This document shows, one piece after another, positions 49,265-63,192 of a DNA stretch of 64,000 nucleotides. A model generated the notes under the pieces. That model saw nothing but the letters and a program-made list of their open reading frames with translations. It searched no databases and was not told the DNA's origin. The stretch comes from Nematostella vectensis (Eukaryota; Cnidaria; Anthozoa; Actiniaria; Edwardsiidae): the NCBI RefSeq assembly GCF_932526225.1, contig NC_064045.1:558001-622000 (forward strand). Reading direction: 5' to 3'. Position 1 is the first letter of the stretch. Each line of letters starts with the position of its first letter. The translations under genes and the position numbers were made by a program.

Positions 49265-50195
49265 ATGGTGTTCTTTGTTGAAGGGAAGTCTCAAAACTTC
49301 TAGGTTGGACCGCATATGGTACTTCTAAGAGCCTCTCGAGAGAACAAGCCTTATCTAGATTTTTTTCGTCCGTCCTGTCACGCCAAGGACATGCACAAAC
49401 ACGTGTGGGCCTCACCCCCCATCACTTTTGTAATGGTCCCTCTTCCTTATCACAAGTCTGGTACTCTTAACATTAAGTGGTGTCATGGAGTAATGTACTC
49501 TTACATGAGAGAAAAAGCGTCTTTTGTTTTAATTTTATATTGAAACCTGTGTCAACAGGTGTAAAGTGTATTAACACTAGCTTTACACCTATAAAATATC
49601 AACAACTATCTGTGATAGAAGTGGCTGGCGTAATGACAGCTTGGCTTGCTTGAATCTGCCTTGTAATTGGATAGAACTAGTTCTTTGATCTCGAACGGGT
49701 AAAGGGGCACATGCAGGCTATTTTTTTTTTCACGATATACACCTTATAATTATAATTGATGTCCACCGCAATCCCTGCTTCCTAAAGTTAGAGCCTATTG
49801 CACCACTGGAGTCCAATGGACACCGAGAAATTAAAAAATGCATACTGCTAGTTTTGCCGCTGTTAATTTAACATATACCATTGTCTGGTCTTGCAAATAA
49901 ATAATAAGAGATACTTTATACATTTCAATATATACAGAAATACTTTGTATATTAATATAATATAAGAGTCTCAAGAGGGACTTTGAAGGCTGTTCCAAAA
50001 ATGTTCTTATTATACATGTACGACCTACTTTGGGTTTAGAAGTTTGTGAGAAGTCATTGAATATCTTATTCGGTTTTGATTTATCTGGTGTACTGACTAG
50101 TCCTGGTGCAGGTGCCAATGGCCAGATTAGAAGAGTTCTGGGCTCTTGTCAAAGTCGTATTCGTTTTTTATTTTTCGGTGTATTGAATAGTCCAC
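49265..50195 (+). repeat. monomer M53, s2
   Basis: 931 bp. CTTCTAGG stop in the head frame; TTTTTTCGTCC, CGCCAAGGAC, ACATTAAGTGG, CTTGTAATTGG and GGGGCACATG. Confidence 0.95.
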
Positions 50196-51122
50196 ATGGT
50201 GTTCTTTGTTGAAGGGAAGTCTCAAAACTTCTGGGTTGGACCGCATATGGTACTTCTAAGAGCCTCTCGAGAGAAAAAGCCTTATCTAGATTTTTTTGGT
50301 CCGTCCTGTCACGCCCAGGGCATGCACAAACACGTGTGGGCCTCACCCCCCATCACTTTTGTAATGGTCCCTCCTCCTTATCACGATTCTGCTACTCATA
50401 ACATTATGTGGTGTCATGGAGTAATGTACTCTTACATGAGAGAGAAAGCGTCTTTTGTTTTAATTTTATATTGAAACCTGTGTCAACAGGTGTAAAGTGT
50501 ATTAACACTAGCTTTACACCTATAAAATATCAACAACTATCTGTGATAGAAGTGGCTGGCGTAATGACAGCTTGGCTTGCTTGAATCTGCCTTGTATTTG
50601 GATAGAACTAGTTCTTTGATCTCGAACGGGTAAAGGGGCCCATGCAGATTTTTTTTTTCACGCTATACACCTTATAATTATAATTGATGTCCATCGCAAT
50701 CCCTGCTTCCTAAAGTTAGAGCCTAGTGCACCACTGGAGTCCAATGGACTCCGAGAAATTTAAAAATTCATACTGCTAGTTTTGCCGCTGTTAATTTAAC
50801 ATATACCATTGTCTGGTCTTGCAAATAAATAATAAGAGATACTTTATACATTTCAATATATACAGAAATACTTTGTATATTAATATAATATAAGAGTCTC
50901 CAGAGGGACTTTGAAGGCTTTTCCAAAAATGTGCTTATTATACATGTACGACCTACTTTGGGTTTAGAAGTTTGTGAGAAGTCATTGAATATCTTATTCG
51001 GTTTTGATTCTCTGGTGTACTGACTAGTCCTGGTGCAGGTGCCAATGGCCAGATTAGAAGAATTCTGGGCTCTTGTCAAAGTCGTATTCGTTTGTTATTT
51101 TTCGGTGTATTGAATAGTCCAC
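50196..51122 (+). repeat. monomer M54, s2
   Basis: 927 bp. GAGAAAAAGCC, private ATCACGATTC, and GGCTTTTCC in the tail. It ends with GTTTGTTATTTTTC. Confidence 0.95.
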
Positions 51123-52051
51123 ATAGTGTTCTTTGTTGAAGGGAAGTCTCAAAACTTCTGGGTTGGACCGCATATGGTACTTCTAAGAGACTCTCAAGAG
51201 AACAAGCCTTATCTAGATTTTTTTGGTCCGTCCTGTCACGCCCAGGGCATGCACAAACACGTGTGGGCCTCACCCCCCATCACTTTTGTAATGGTCCCTC
51301 CTCCTTATCACAAGTCTGCTACTCATAACATTATGTGGTGTCATGGAGTAATGTACTCTTACATGAGAGAGAAAGCGTCTTTTGTTTTAATTTTATATTG
51401 AAACCTGAGTCAACAGGTGTAAAGTGTATTAACACTAGCTTTACACCTGTAAAATATCAGCAACTATCTGTGATAGAAGTGGCTGGCGTAAAGACAGCTT
51501 GGCTTGCTTGAATCTCTGCCTTGTATTTGGATAGAACTAGTTCTTTGATCTCGAACGGGTAAAGGGGCCCATGCAGGTTATTTTTTTCACGATATACACC
51601 TTATAATTATAATTGATGTCCATCGCAATCCCTGCTTCCTAAAGTTAGAGCCTAGTGCACCACTGGAGTCCAATGGACTCCGAGAAATTTAAAAATTCCT
51701 ACTGCTAGTTTTGCCGCTGTTAATTTAACATATACCATTGTCTGGTCTTGCAAATAAATAATAAGAGATACTTTATACATTTCAATATATACAGAAATAC
51801 TTTGTATATTAATATAATATAAGAGTCTCCAGAGGGACTTTGAAGGCTGTTCCAAAAATTTGCTTATTATACATGTACGACCTACTTTGGGTTTAGAAGT
51901 TTGTGAGAAGTCATTGAATATCTTATTCGGTTTTGATTCTCTGGTGTACTGACTAGTCCTGGTGCAGGTGCCAATGGCCAGATTAGAAGAGTTCTGGGCT
52001 CTTGTCAAAGTCGTATTCGTTTTTTTTTTTTCGGTGTATTGAATAGTCCAC
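51123..52051 (+). repeat. monomer M55, s2
   Basis: 929 bp. ATAG landmark; the XhoI palindrome is CTCTCAAGAG; AAAATTTGC; short T tract (T7). Confidence 0.95.
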
Positions 52052-52978
52052 ATGGTGTTCTTTGTTGAAGGGAAGTCTCAAAACTTCTGGGTTGGACCGC
52101 ATATGGTACTTCTAAGAGCCTCTCGAGAGAACCAGCCTTATCTAGATTTTTTTGGTCCGTCCTGTCACGCCCAGGGCATGCACAAACACGTGTGGGCCGC
52201 ACCCACCATCACTTTTGTAATGGTCCCTCTTCCTTATCACAAGTCTGGTACTCTTAACATTATGTGGTGTCATGGAGTAATGTACTCTTACATGAGAGAG
52301 AAAGCGTCTTTTGTTTTAATTGTATATTGAAACCTGTGTCAACAGGTGTAAAGTGTATTAACACTAGCTTTACACCTATAAAATATCAACAACTATCTGT
52401 GATAGAAGTGGCTGGCGTAATGACAGCTTGGCTTGCTTGAATCTGCCTTGTATTTGGCTAGAACTAGTTCTTTGATCTCGAACGGGTAAAGGGGCCCATG
52501 CAGGTTATTTTTTTTCACAATATACACCTTATAATTATAATTGATGTCCATCGCAATCCCTGCTTCCTAAAGTTAGAGCCTAGTGCACCACTGGAGTCCA
52601 ATGGACTCCGTGAAATTTAAAAATGCATACCGCTAGTTTTGCCGCTGTTAATTTATCATATACCATTGTCTGGTCTCGCAAATAAATAATAAGAGATACA
52701 TTATATATTTCAATATATACAGAAATACTTTAAATGTTAATATAATATAAGAGTCTCCAGAGGGACTTTGAAGGCTGTTCCAAAACTGTGCTTATTATAC
52801 ATGTACGACCTACTTTGGGTTTAGAAGTTTGTGAGAAGTCATTGAATATCTTATTCGGTTTTGATTCTCTGGTTACTGACAAGTCCTGGTGCAGGTGCCA
52901 ATGGCCAGATTAGAAGAATTCTGGGCTCTTGTCAAAGTCGTATTCGTTTTTTATTTTTCGGTGTATTGAATAGTCCAC
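52052..52978 (+). repeat. monomer M56, a1
   Basis: 927 bp. TTAATTGTATATTG at the head end; TTTAAATGTTAAT in the AT-rich stretch, shared only with M63. Confidence 0.95.
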
Positions 52979-53906
52979 ATGGTGTTCTTTGTTGAAGGGA
53001 AGTCTCAAAACTTCTGGGTTGGACCGCATATGGTACTTCTAAGAGCCTCTCGAGAGAACAAGCCTTATCTAGATTTTTTTGGTCCGTCCTGTCACGCCCA
53101 GGGCATGCACAAACACGTGTGGGCCTCACCCCCCATCACTTTTGTAATGGTCAATCTTCCTTATCACAAGTCTGCTACTCATAACATTATGTGGTGTCAT
53201 GGAGTAATGTACTCTTACATGAGAGAGAAAGCGTCTTTTGTTTTAATTTTATATTGAAACCTGTGTCAACAGGTGTAAAGTGTATTAACACTAGCTTTAC
53301 ACCTATAAAATATCAACAACTATCTGTGATAGAAGTGGCTGGCGTAATGACAGCTTGGCTTGCTTGAATCTGCCTTGTATTTGGATAGAACTAGTTCTTT
53401 GATCTCGAACGGGTAAAGGGGCCCATGCAGGTTTTTTTTTTCACGCTATACACCTTATAATTATAATTGATGTCCATCGCAATCCCTGCTTCCTAAAGTT
53501 AGAGCCTAGTGCACCACTGGAGTCCAATGGACTCCGAGAAATTTAAAAATTCATACTGCTAGTTTTGCCGCTGTTAATTTAACATATACCATTGTCTGGT
53601 CTTGCAAATAAATAATAAGAGATACTTTATACATTTCAATATATACAGAAATACTTTATATATTAATATAATATAAGAGTCTCCAGAGGGACTTTGAAGG
53701 CTGTTCCAAAAATGTGCTTATTATACATGTACGACCTACTTTGGGTTTAGAAGTTTGTGAGAAGTCATTGAATATCTTATTCGGTTTTGATTCTCTGGTG
53801 TACTGACTAGTCCTGGTGCAGGTGCCAATGGCCAGATTAGAAGAATTCTGGGCTCTTGTCAAAGTCGTATTCGTTTTTGTTTTTTTCGGTGTTTTGAATA
53901 GTCCAC
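52979..53906 (+). repeat. monomer M57, s2
   Basis: 928 bp. GGTCAATCTTCC, shared with M64 and M67. Terminal T tract interrupted by G (GTTTTTGTTTTTTTC). Confidence 0.95.
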
Positions 53907-54832
53907 ATGGTGTTCTTTGTTGAAGGGAAGTCTCAAAACTTCTGGGTTGGACCGCATATGGTACTTTTAAGAGCCTCTCGAGAGAACAAGCCTTATCTAG
54001 ATTTTTTTGGTCCGTCCTGTCACGCCCAGGGCATGCACAAACACGTGAGGGCACCAACCCCCATCACTTTTGTAATGGTCCTTCTTCCTTATCACAAGTC
54101 TGCTACTCATAACATTATGTGGTGTCATGGAGTAATGTACATTTACATGAGAGAGAAAGCGTCTTTTGTTTTAATTTTATATTGAAACCTGAGTCAACAG
54201 GTGTAAAGTGTATTGACACTAGCTTTACACCTATAAAATATCAACAACTATCTGTGATAGAAGTGGCTGGCGTAATGACAGCTTGGCGTGCTTGAATCTG
54301 CCTTGTATTTGGCTAGAACTAGTTCTTTGATCTCGAACGGGTAAAGGGGCCCATGCAGGTTATTTTTTTTCACAATATACAACTTATAATTATAATTGAT
54401 GTCCATCGCAATCCCTGCTTCCTAAAGTTAGAGCCTAGTGCACCACTGGAGTCCAATGGACTCCGAGAAATTTAAAAATGCATACTGCTATTTTTGCCGC
54501 TGTTAATTTATCATATACCATTGTCTGGTCTCGCAAATAAATAATAAGAGATACATTATATATTTCAATATATACAGAAATACTTTATATATTAATATAA
54601 TATAAGAGTCTCCAGAGGGACTTTGAAGGCTGTTCCAAAACTGTGCTTATTATACATGTACGACCTACTTTGGGTTTAGAAGTTTGTGAGAAGTCATTGA
54701 ATATCTTATTCGGTTTTGATTCTCTGGTTACTGACAAGTCCTGGTGCAGGTGCTAATGGCCAGATTAGAAGAGTTCTGGGCTCTTGTCAAAGTCGTATTC
54801 GTTTTTTTTTTTCGGTGTTTTGAATAGTCCAC
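53907..54832 (+). repeat. monomer M58, r1
   Basis: 926 bp. GTACATTTACATG, GTATTGACAC in the hairpin loop, TTGGCGTGC, ACAACTTATAAT and CTGCTATTTTTG are private or rare. Confidence 0.95.
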
Positions 54833-55761
54833 ATGGTGTTCTTTGTTGAATGGAAGTCTCAAAACTTCTGGGTTGGACTGCATGTGGTACTTCTGAGAGC
54901 CTCTCGAGAGAACAAGCCTTATCTAGATTTTTTTGGTCCGTCCTGTCACGCCCAGGGCATGCACAAACACGTGTGGGCACCAACCCCTATCACTTTTGTA
55001 ATGGTCCTTCTTCCCTATCACAAGTCTGCTACTCATAACATTATGTGGTGTCATGGAGTAATGTACTCTAACATGAGAGAGAAAGCGTCTTTTGTTTTAA
55101 TTTTATATTGAAACCTGAGTCAACAGGTGTAAAGTTTATTAACACTAGCTTTACACCTGTAAAATATCAGCAACTATCTGTGATAGAAGTGGCTGGCGTA
55201 AAGACAGCTTGGCTTGCTTGAATCTCTGCCTTGTATTTGGATAGAAGTAGTTCTTTGATCTCGAACGGGTAAAGGGGCCCATGCAGGTTATTTTTTTTCA
55301 AGGTATACACCTTATAATTATAATTGATGTCCATCGCAATCCCTGCTTCCTAAAGTTAGAGCCTAGTGCACCACTGGAGTCCAATGGACTCCGAGAAATT
55401 TAAAAATGCATACTGCTAGTTTTGCCGCTGTTAATTTAACATATACCATTGTCTGGTCTTGCAAAAAAATAATAAGAGATACTTTATACATTTCAATATA
55501 TACAGAAATACTTTATATATTAATATAATATAAGAGTCTCCAGAGCGACTTTGAAGGCTGTTCCAAAAATGTGCTTATTATACATGTACGACCTACTTTG
55601 GGTTTAGAAGTTTGTGAGAAGTCATTGAATATCTTATTCGGTTTTGATTTATCTGGTGTACTGACTAGTCCTGGTGCAGGTGCCAATGGCCAGATTAGAA
55701 GAATTCTGGGCTCTTGTCAAAGTCGTATTCGTTTTTTTTTTCTGTGTTTTGAATAGTCCAC
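54833..55761 (+). repeat. monomer M59, b2
   Basis: 929 bp. GTTGAATGGAAG, GGACTGCATG, CTTCTGAGAG, AAAGTTTATTAAC, CAAGGTATAC and GCAAAAAAATAA. Confidence 0.95.
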
Positions 55762-56692
55762 ATGGTGTTCTTTGTTGAAGGGAAGTCTCAAAACTTCTGG
55801 GTTGGACCGCATGTGGTACTTCTAAGAGCCTCTCGAGAGAACAAGCCTTATCTAGATTTTTTTGGTCCGTCCTGTCACGCCCAGGGCATGCACAAACACG
55901 TGTGGGCACCAACCCCTATCACTTTTGTAATGGTCCTTCTTCCCTATCACAAGTCTGCTACTCATAACATTATGTGGTGTCATGGAGTAATGTACTCTAA
56001 CATGAGAGAGAAAGCGTCTTTTGTTTTAATTTTATATTGAAACCTGTGTCAACAGGTGTAAAGTGTATTAACACTAGCTTTACACCTGTAAAATATCAGC
56101 AACTATCTGTGATAGAAGTGGCTGGCGTAAAGACAGCTTGGCTTGCTTGAATCTCTGCCTTGTATTTGGATAGAACTAGTTCTTTGATCTCGAACGGGTA
56201 AAGGGGCCCATGCAGGTTATTTTTTTTCACGATATACACCTTATAATTATAATTGATGTCCATCGCAATCCCTGCTTCCTAAAGTTATAGCCTAGTGCAC
56301 CACTGGAGTCCAATGGACTCCGAGAAATTTAAAAATTCATACTGCTAGTTTTGCCGCTGTTAATTTAACATATACCATTGTCTGGTCTTGCAAATAAATA
56401 ATAAGAGATACTTTATACATTTCAATATATACAGAAATACTTTGTATATTAATATAATATAAGAGTCTCCAGAGGGACTTTGAAGGCTGTTCCAAAAATG
56501 TGCTTATTATACATGTACGATTTACTTTGGGTTTAGAAGTTTGTGAGAAGTCATTGAATATCTTATTCGGTTTTGATTTATCTGGTGTACTGACTAGTCC
56601 TGGTGCAGGTGCCAATGGCCAGATTAGAAGAGTTCTGGGCTCTTGTCAAAGTCGTATTCGTTTTTTATTTTTCGGTGTATTGAATAGTCCAC
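55762..56692 (+). repeat. monomer M60, b2
   Basis: 931 bp. Ordinary b head; AAAGTTATAGCC and GTACGATTTAC are private. Confidence 0.95.
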
Positions 56693-57620
56693 ATGGTGTT
56701 CTTTGTTGAAGGGAAGTCTCAAAACTTCTGGGTTGGACCGCATATGGTACTTCTAAGAGCCTCTCGAGAGAAAAAGCCTTATCTAGATTTTTTTGGTCCG
56801 TCCTGTCACGCCCAGGGCATGCACAAACACGTGTGGGCCTCACCCTCCATCACTTTTGTAATGGTCCCTCCTCCTTATCACAAGTCTGCTACTCATAACA
56901 TTATGTGGTGTCATGGAGTAATGTACTCTTACATGAGAGAGAAAGCGTCTTTTGTTTTAATTTTATATTGAAACCTGTGTCAACAGGTGTAAAGTGTATT
57001 AACACTAGCTTTACACCTATAAAATATCAACAACTATCTGTGATAGAAGTGGCTGGCGTAATGACAGCTTGGCTTGCTTGAATCTGCCTTGTATTTGGAT
57101 AGAACTAGTTCTTTGATCTCGAACGGGTAAAGGGGCCCATGCAGGTTTTTTTTTTTCACGCTATACACCTTATAATTATAATTGATGTCCATCGCAATCC
57201 CTGCTTCCTAAAGTTAGAGCCTAGTGCACCACTGGAGTCCAATGGACTCCGAGAAATTTAAAAATTCATACTGCTAGTTTTGCCGCTGTTAATTTAACAT
57301 ATACCATTGCCTGGTCTTGCAAATAAATAATAAGAGATACTTTATACATTTCAATATATACAGAAATACTTTGTATATTAATATAATATAAGAGTCTCCA
57401 GAGGGACTTTGAAGGCTGTTCCAAAAATGTGCTTATTATACATGTACGACCTACTTTGGGTTTAGAAGTTTGTGAGAAGTCATTGAATATCTTATTCGGT
57501 TTTGATTCTCTGGTGTACTGACTAGTCCTGGTGCAGGTGCCAATGGCCAGATTAGAAGAATTCTGGGCTCTTGTCAAAGTCGTATTCGTTTGTTATTTTT
57601 CGGTGTATTGAATAGTCCAC
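56693..57620 (+). repeat. monomer M61, s2
   Basis: 928 bp. CTCACCCTCCATC; ends with GTTTGTTATTTTTC like M54. Confidence 0.95.
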
Positions 57621-58548
57621 ATAGTGTTCTTTGTTGAAGGGAAGTCTCAAAACTTCTGGGTTGGACCGCATATGGTACTTCTAAGAGCCTCTCGAGAGAA
57701 CAAGCCTTATCTAGATTTTTTTGGTCCGTCCTGTCACGCCCAGGGCATGCACAAACACGTGTGGGCCTCACCCCCCATCACTTTTGTAATGGTCCCTCCT
57801 CCTTATCACAAGTCTGCTACTCATAACATTATGTGGTGTCATGGAGTAATGTACTCTTACATGAGAGAGAAAGCGTCTTTTGTTTTAATTTTATATTGAA
57901 ACCTGAGTCAACAGGTGTAAAGTGTATTAACACTAGCTTTACACCTGTAAAATATCAGCAACTATCTGTGATAGAAGTGGCTGGCGTAAAGACAGCTTGG
58001 CTTGCTTGAATCTCTGCCTTGTATTTGGATAGAACTAGTTCTTTGATCTCGAACGGGTAAAGGGGCCCATGCAGGTTATTTTTTTTCACGATATACACCT
58101 TATAATTATAATTGATGTCCATCGCAATCCCTGCTTCCTAAAGTTAGAGCCTAGTGCACCACTGGAGTCCAATGGACTCCGAGAAATTTAAAAATTCCTA
58201 CTGCTAGTTTTGCCGCTGTTAATTTAACATATACCATTGTCTGTTCTTGCAAATAAATAATAAGAGATACTTTATACATTTCAATATATACAGAAATACT
58301 TTGTATATTAATATAATATGAGTCTCCAGAGGGACTTTGAAGGCTGTTCCAAAAATTTGCTTATTATACATGTACGACCTACTTTGGGTTTAGAAGTTTG
58401 TGAGAAGTCATTGAATATCTTATTCGGTTTTGATTCTCTGGTGTACTGACTAGTCCTGGTGCAGGTGCCAATGGCCAGATTAGAAGAGTTCTGGGCTCTT
58501 GTCAAAGTCGTATTAGTTTTTTATTTTTCGGTGTATTGAATAGTCCAC
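57621..58548 (+). repeat. monomer M62, s2
   Basis: 928 bp. ATAG landmark. AATTCCTACTG, CTGTTCTTGC, a 2-bp loss in AATATGAGTC, and AAAATTTGC as M55. Confidence 0.95.
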
Positions 58549-59476
58549 ATGGTGTTCTTTGTTGAAGGGAAGTCTCAAAACTTCTGGGTTGGACCGCATA
58601 TGGTACTTCTAAGAGTCTCTCGAGAGAACAAGCCTTATCTAGATTTTTTTTGTCCGTCCTGTCACGCCCAGGGCATGCACAAACACGTGTGGGCCGCACC
58701 CACCATCACTTTTGTAATGGTCCCTCTTCCTTATCACAAGTCTGGTACTCTTAACATTATGTGGTGTCATTAAGTAATGTACTCTTACATGAGAGAGAAA
58801 GCGTCTTTTGTTTTCATTTTATATTGAAACCTGTGTCAACAGGTGTAAAGTGTATTAACACTAGCTTTACACCTATAAAATATCAACAACTATCTGTGAT
58901 AGAAGTGGCTGGCGTAATGACAGCTTGGCTTGCTTGAATCTGCCTTGTATTTGGCTAGAACTAGTTCTTTGATCTCGAACGGGTAAAGGGGCCCATGCAG
59001 GTTATTTTTTTTCACAATATACACCTTATAATTATAATTGATGTCCATCGCAATCCCTGCTTCCTAAAGTTAGAGCCTAGTGCACCACTGGAGTCCAATG
59101 GACTCCGTGAAATTTAAAAATGCATACCGCTAGTTTTGCCGCGGTTAATTTATCATATACCATTGTCTGGTCTCGCAAATAAATAATAAGAGATACATTA
59201 TATATTTCAATATATACAGAAATACTTTAAATGTTAATATAATATAAGAGTCTCCAGAGGGACTTTGAAGGCTGTTCCAAAACTGTGCTTATTATACATG
59301 TACGACCTACTTTGGGTTTAGAAGTTTGTGAGAAGTCATTGAATATCTTATTCGGTTTTGATTCTCTGGTTACTGACAAGTCCTGGTGCAGGTGCCAATG
59401 GCCAGATTAGAAGAATTCTGGGCTCTTGTCAAAGTCGTATTAGTTTTTTTATTTTTCGGTGTAGTGAATAGTCCAC
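58549..59476 (+). repeat. monomer M63, a1
   Basis: 928 bp. GAGTCTCTCGAG, TTTTTTTTGTCC, and TCATTAAGTAATG (stop in the head frame); TTTAAATGTTAAT as M56; private GCCGCGGTT. Confidence 0.95.
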
Positions 59477-60404
59477 ATGGTGTTCTTTGTTGAAGGGAAG
59501 TCTCAAAACTTCTGGGTTGGACCGCATATGGTACTTCTAAGAGCCTCTCGAGAGAAAAAGCCTTATCTAGATTTTTTTGGTCCGTCCTGTCACGCCCAGG
59601 GCATGCACAAACACGTGTGGGCCTCACCCCCCATCACTTTTGTAATGGTCAATCTTCCTTATAACAAGTCTGCTACTCATAACATTATGTGGTGTCATGG
59701 AGTAATGTACTCTTACATGAGACAGAAAGCGTCTTTTGTTTTAATTTTATATTGAAACCTGTGTCAACAGGTGTAAAGTGTATTAACACTAGCTTTACAC
59801 CTATAAAATATCAACAACTATCTGTGATAGAAGTGGCTGGCGTAATGACAGCTTGGCTTGCTTGAATCTGCCTTGTATTTGGATAGAACTAGTTCTTTGA
59901 TCTCGAACGGGTAAAGGGGCCCATGCAGGTTTTTTTTTTTCACGCTATACACCTTATAATTATAATTGATGTCCATCGCAATCCCTGCTTCCTAAGGTTA
60001 GAGCCTAGTGCACCACTGGAGTCCAATGGACTCCGAGAAATTTAAAAATTCATACTGCTAGTTTTGCCGCTGTTAATTTAACATATACCATTGTCTGGTC
60101 TTGCAAATAAATAATAAGAGATACTTTATACATTTCAATATATACAGAAATACTTTGTATATAAATATAATATAAGAGTCTCCAGAGGGACTTTGAAGGC
60201 TGTTCCAAAAATGTGCTTATTATACATGTACGACCTACTTTGGGTTTAGAAGTTTGTGAGAAGTCATTGAATATCTTATTCGGTTTTGATTCTCTGGTGT
60301 ACTGACTAGTCCTGGTGCAGGTGCCAATGGCCAGATTAGAAGAATTCTGGGCTCTTGTCAAAGTCGTATTAGTTTTTTATTTTTCGGTGTATTGAATAGT
60401 CCAC
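59477..60404 (+). repeat. monomer M64, s2
   Basis: 928 bp. TTATAACAAG, GAGACAGAAAG and CTAAGGTTAG, all shared with M67. Confidence 0.95.
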
Positions 60405-61333
60405 ATGGTGTTCTTTGTTGAAGGGAAGTCTCAAAACTTCTGGGTTGGACCGCATATGGTACTTCTAAGAGCCTCTCGAGAGAACCAGCCTTATCTAGAT
60501 TTTTTTTGGTCCGTCCTGTCACGCCCAGGGCATGCACAAACACGTGTGGGCCGCACCCACCATCACTTTTGTAATGGTCCCTCTTCCTTATCACAAGTCT
60601 GGTACTCTTAACATTATGTGGTGTCATGGAGTAATGTACTCTTACATGAGAGAGAAAGCGTCTTTTGTTTTAATTTTATATTGAAACCTGTGTCAACAGG
60701 TGTAAAGTGTATTAACACTAGCTTTACACCTATAAAATATCAACAACTATCTGTGATAGAAGTGGCTGGCGTAATGACAGCTTGGCTTGCTTGAATCTGC
60801 CTTGTATTTGGCTAGAACTAGTTCTTTGATCTCGAACGGGTAAAGGGGCCCATGCAGGTTATTTTTTTTCACAATATACACCTTATAATTATAATTGATG
60901 TCCATCGCAATCCCTGCTTCGTAAAGTTAGAGCCTAGTGCACCACTGGAGTCCAATGGACTCCGAGAAATTTAAAAATGCATACTGCTAGTTTTGCCGCT
61001 GTTAATTTATCATATACCATTGTCTGGTCTCGCAAATAAATAATAAGAGATACATTATATATTTCAATATATAAAGAAATACTTTATATATTAATATAAT
61101 ATAAGAGTCTCCAGAGGGACTTTAAAGGCTGTTCCAAAACTGTGCTTATTATACATGTACGACCTACTTTGGGTTTAGAAGTTTGTGAGAAGTCATTGAA
61201 TATCTTATTCGGTTTTGATTCTCTGGTTACTGACAAGTCCTGGTGCAGGTGCTAATGGCCAGATTAGAAGAGTTCTGGGCTCTTGTCAAAGTCGTATTCG
61301 TTTTTGTTTTTTTCGGTGTTTTGAATAGTCCAC
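60405..61333 (+). repeat. monomer M65, a1
   Basis: 929 bp. T8 run shifts the head frame; CTTCGTAAAG; ATATAAAGAAAT; GACTTTAAAGG. Shared with M68. Confidence 0.95.
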
Positions 61334-62264
61334 ATGGTGTTCTTTGTTGAAGGGAAGTCTCAAAACTTCTGGGTTGGACCGCATATGCTACTTTTAAGAG
61401 CCCCTTGAGAGAAAAAGCCTTATCTAGATTTTTTTGGTCCGTCCTGTCACGCCCAGGGCATGCACAAACACGTGAGGGCACCAACCCCCATCACTTTTGT
61501 AATGGTCCTTCTTCCTTATCACAAGTCTGCTACTCATAACATTATGTGGTGTCATGGAGTAATGTACTCTTACATGAGAGAGAAAGCGTCTTTTGTTTTA
61601 ATTTTATATTGAAACCTGAGTCAACAGGTGTAAAGTGTATTAACACTAGCTTTACACCTGTAAAATATCAGCAACTATCTGTGATAGAAGTGGCTGGCGT
61701 AAAGACAGCTTGGCTTGCTTGAATCTCTGCCTTGTATTTGGATAGAACTAGTTCTTTGATCTCGAACGGGTAAAGGGGCCCATGCAGGTTATTTTTTTTC
61801 ACGATATACACCTTATAATTATAATTGATGTCCATCGCAATCCCTGCTTCCTAAAGTTAGAGCCTAGTGCACCACTGGAGTCCAATGGACTCCGAGAAAT
61901 TTAAAAATTCATACTGCTAGTTTTGCCGCTGTTAATTTAACATATACCATTGTCTGGTCTTGCGAATAAATAATAAGAGATACTTTATACATTTCAATAT
62001 ATACAGAAATACTTTATATATTAATATAATATAAGAGTCTCCAGAGCGAATTTGAAGGCTGTTCCAAAAATGTGCTTATTATACATGTACGACCTACTTT
62101 GGGTTTAGAAGTTTGTGAGAAGTCATTGAATATCTTATTCGGTTTTGATTTATCTGGTGTACTGACTAGTCCTGGTGCAGGTGCCAATGGCCAGATTAAA
62201 AGAGTTCTGGGCTCTTGTCAAAGTCGTATTCGTTTTTTATTTTTCGGTGTAGTGAATAGTCCAC
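61334..62264 (+). repeat. monomer M66, r2
   Basis: 931 bp. ATATGCTAC; the palindrome is degraded to CCCTTGAGAG, with a stop in the head frame; CTTGCGAATAAA; GAGCGAATTTG. Confidence 0.95.
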
Positions 62265-63192
62265 ATGGTGTTCTTTGTTGAAGGGAAGTCTCAAAACTTC
62301 TGGGTTGGACCGCATATGGTACTTCTAAGAGCCTCTCGAGAGAAAAAGCCTTATCTAGATTTTTTTGGTCCGTCCTGTCACGCCCAGGGCATGCACAAAC
62401 ACGTGTGGGCCTCACCCCCCATCACTTTTGTAATGGTCAATCTTCCTTATAACAAGTCTGCTACTCATAACATTATGTGGTGTCATGGAGTAATGTACTC
62501 TTACATGAGACAGAAAGCGTCTTTTGTTTTAATTTTATATTGAAACCTGTGTCAACAGGTGTAAAGTGTATTAACACTAGCTTTACACCTATAAAATATC
62601 AACAACTATCTGTGATAGAAGTGGCTGGCGTAATGACAGCTTGGCTTGCTTGAATCTGCCTTGTATTTGGATAGAACTAGTTCTTTGATCTCGAACGGGT
62701 AAAGGGGCCCATGCAGGTTTTTTTTTTTCACGCTATACACCTTATAATTATAATTGATGTCCATCGCAATCCCTGCTTCCTAAGGTTAGAGCCTAGTGCA
62801 CCACTGGAGTCCAATGGACTCCGAGAAATTTAAAAATTCATACTGCTAGTTTTGCCGCTGTTAATTTAACATATACCATTGTCTGGTCTTGCAAATAAAT
62901 AATAAGAGATACTTTATACATTTCAATATATACAGAAATACTTTGTATATTAATATAATATAAGAGTCTCCAGAGGGACTTTGAAGGCTGTTCCAAAAAT
63001 GTGCTTATTATACATGTACGACCTACTTTGGGTTTAGAAGTTTGTGAGAAGTCATTGAATATCTTATTCGGTTTTGATTCTCTGGTGTACTGACTAGTCC
63101 TGGTGCAGGTGCCAATGGCCAGATTAGAAGAATTCTGGGCTCTTGTCAAAGTCGTATTAGTTTTTTATTTTTCGGTGTATTGAATAGTCCAC
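62265..63192 (+). repeat. monomer M67, s2
   Basis: 928 bp. Copy of M64 at 2,788 bp; one visible difference is 62951 T against 60163 A. Confidence 0.95.

Larger units (their letters stand above)
50196..60404 (+). repeat. seven-monomer-spaced copies (M54-M57 and M61-M64)
   Basis: Four successive monomers recur at 6,497-6,498 bp, sharing GTTTGTTATTTTTC, AAAATTTGC, TTTAAATGTTAAT and GGTCAATCTTCC. The copies have collected private changes (M54 ATCACGATTC, M63 TCATTAAG, M64 TATAACAAG), so this is older than the trimer duplications. Confidence 0.8.
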
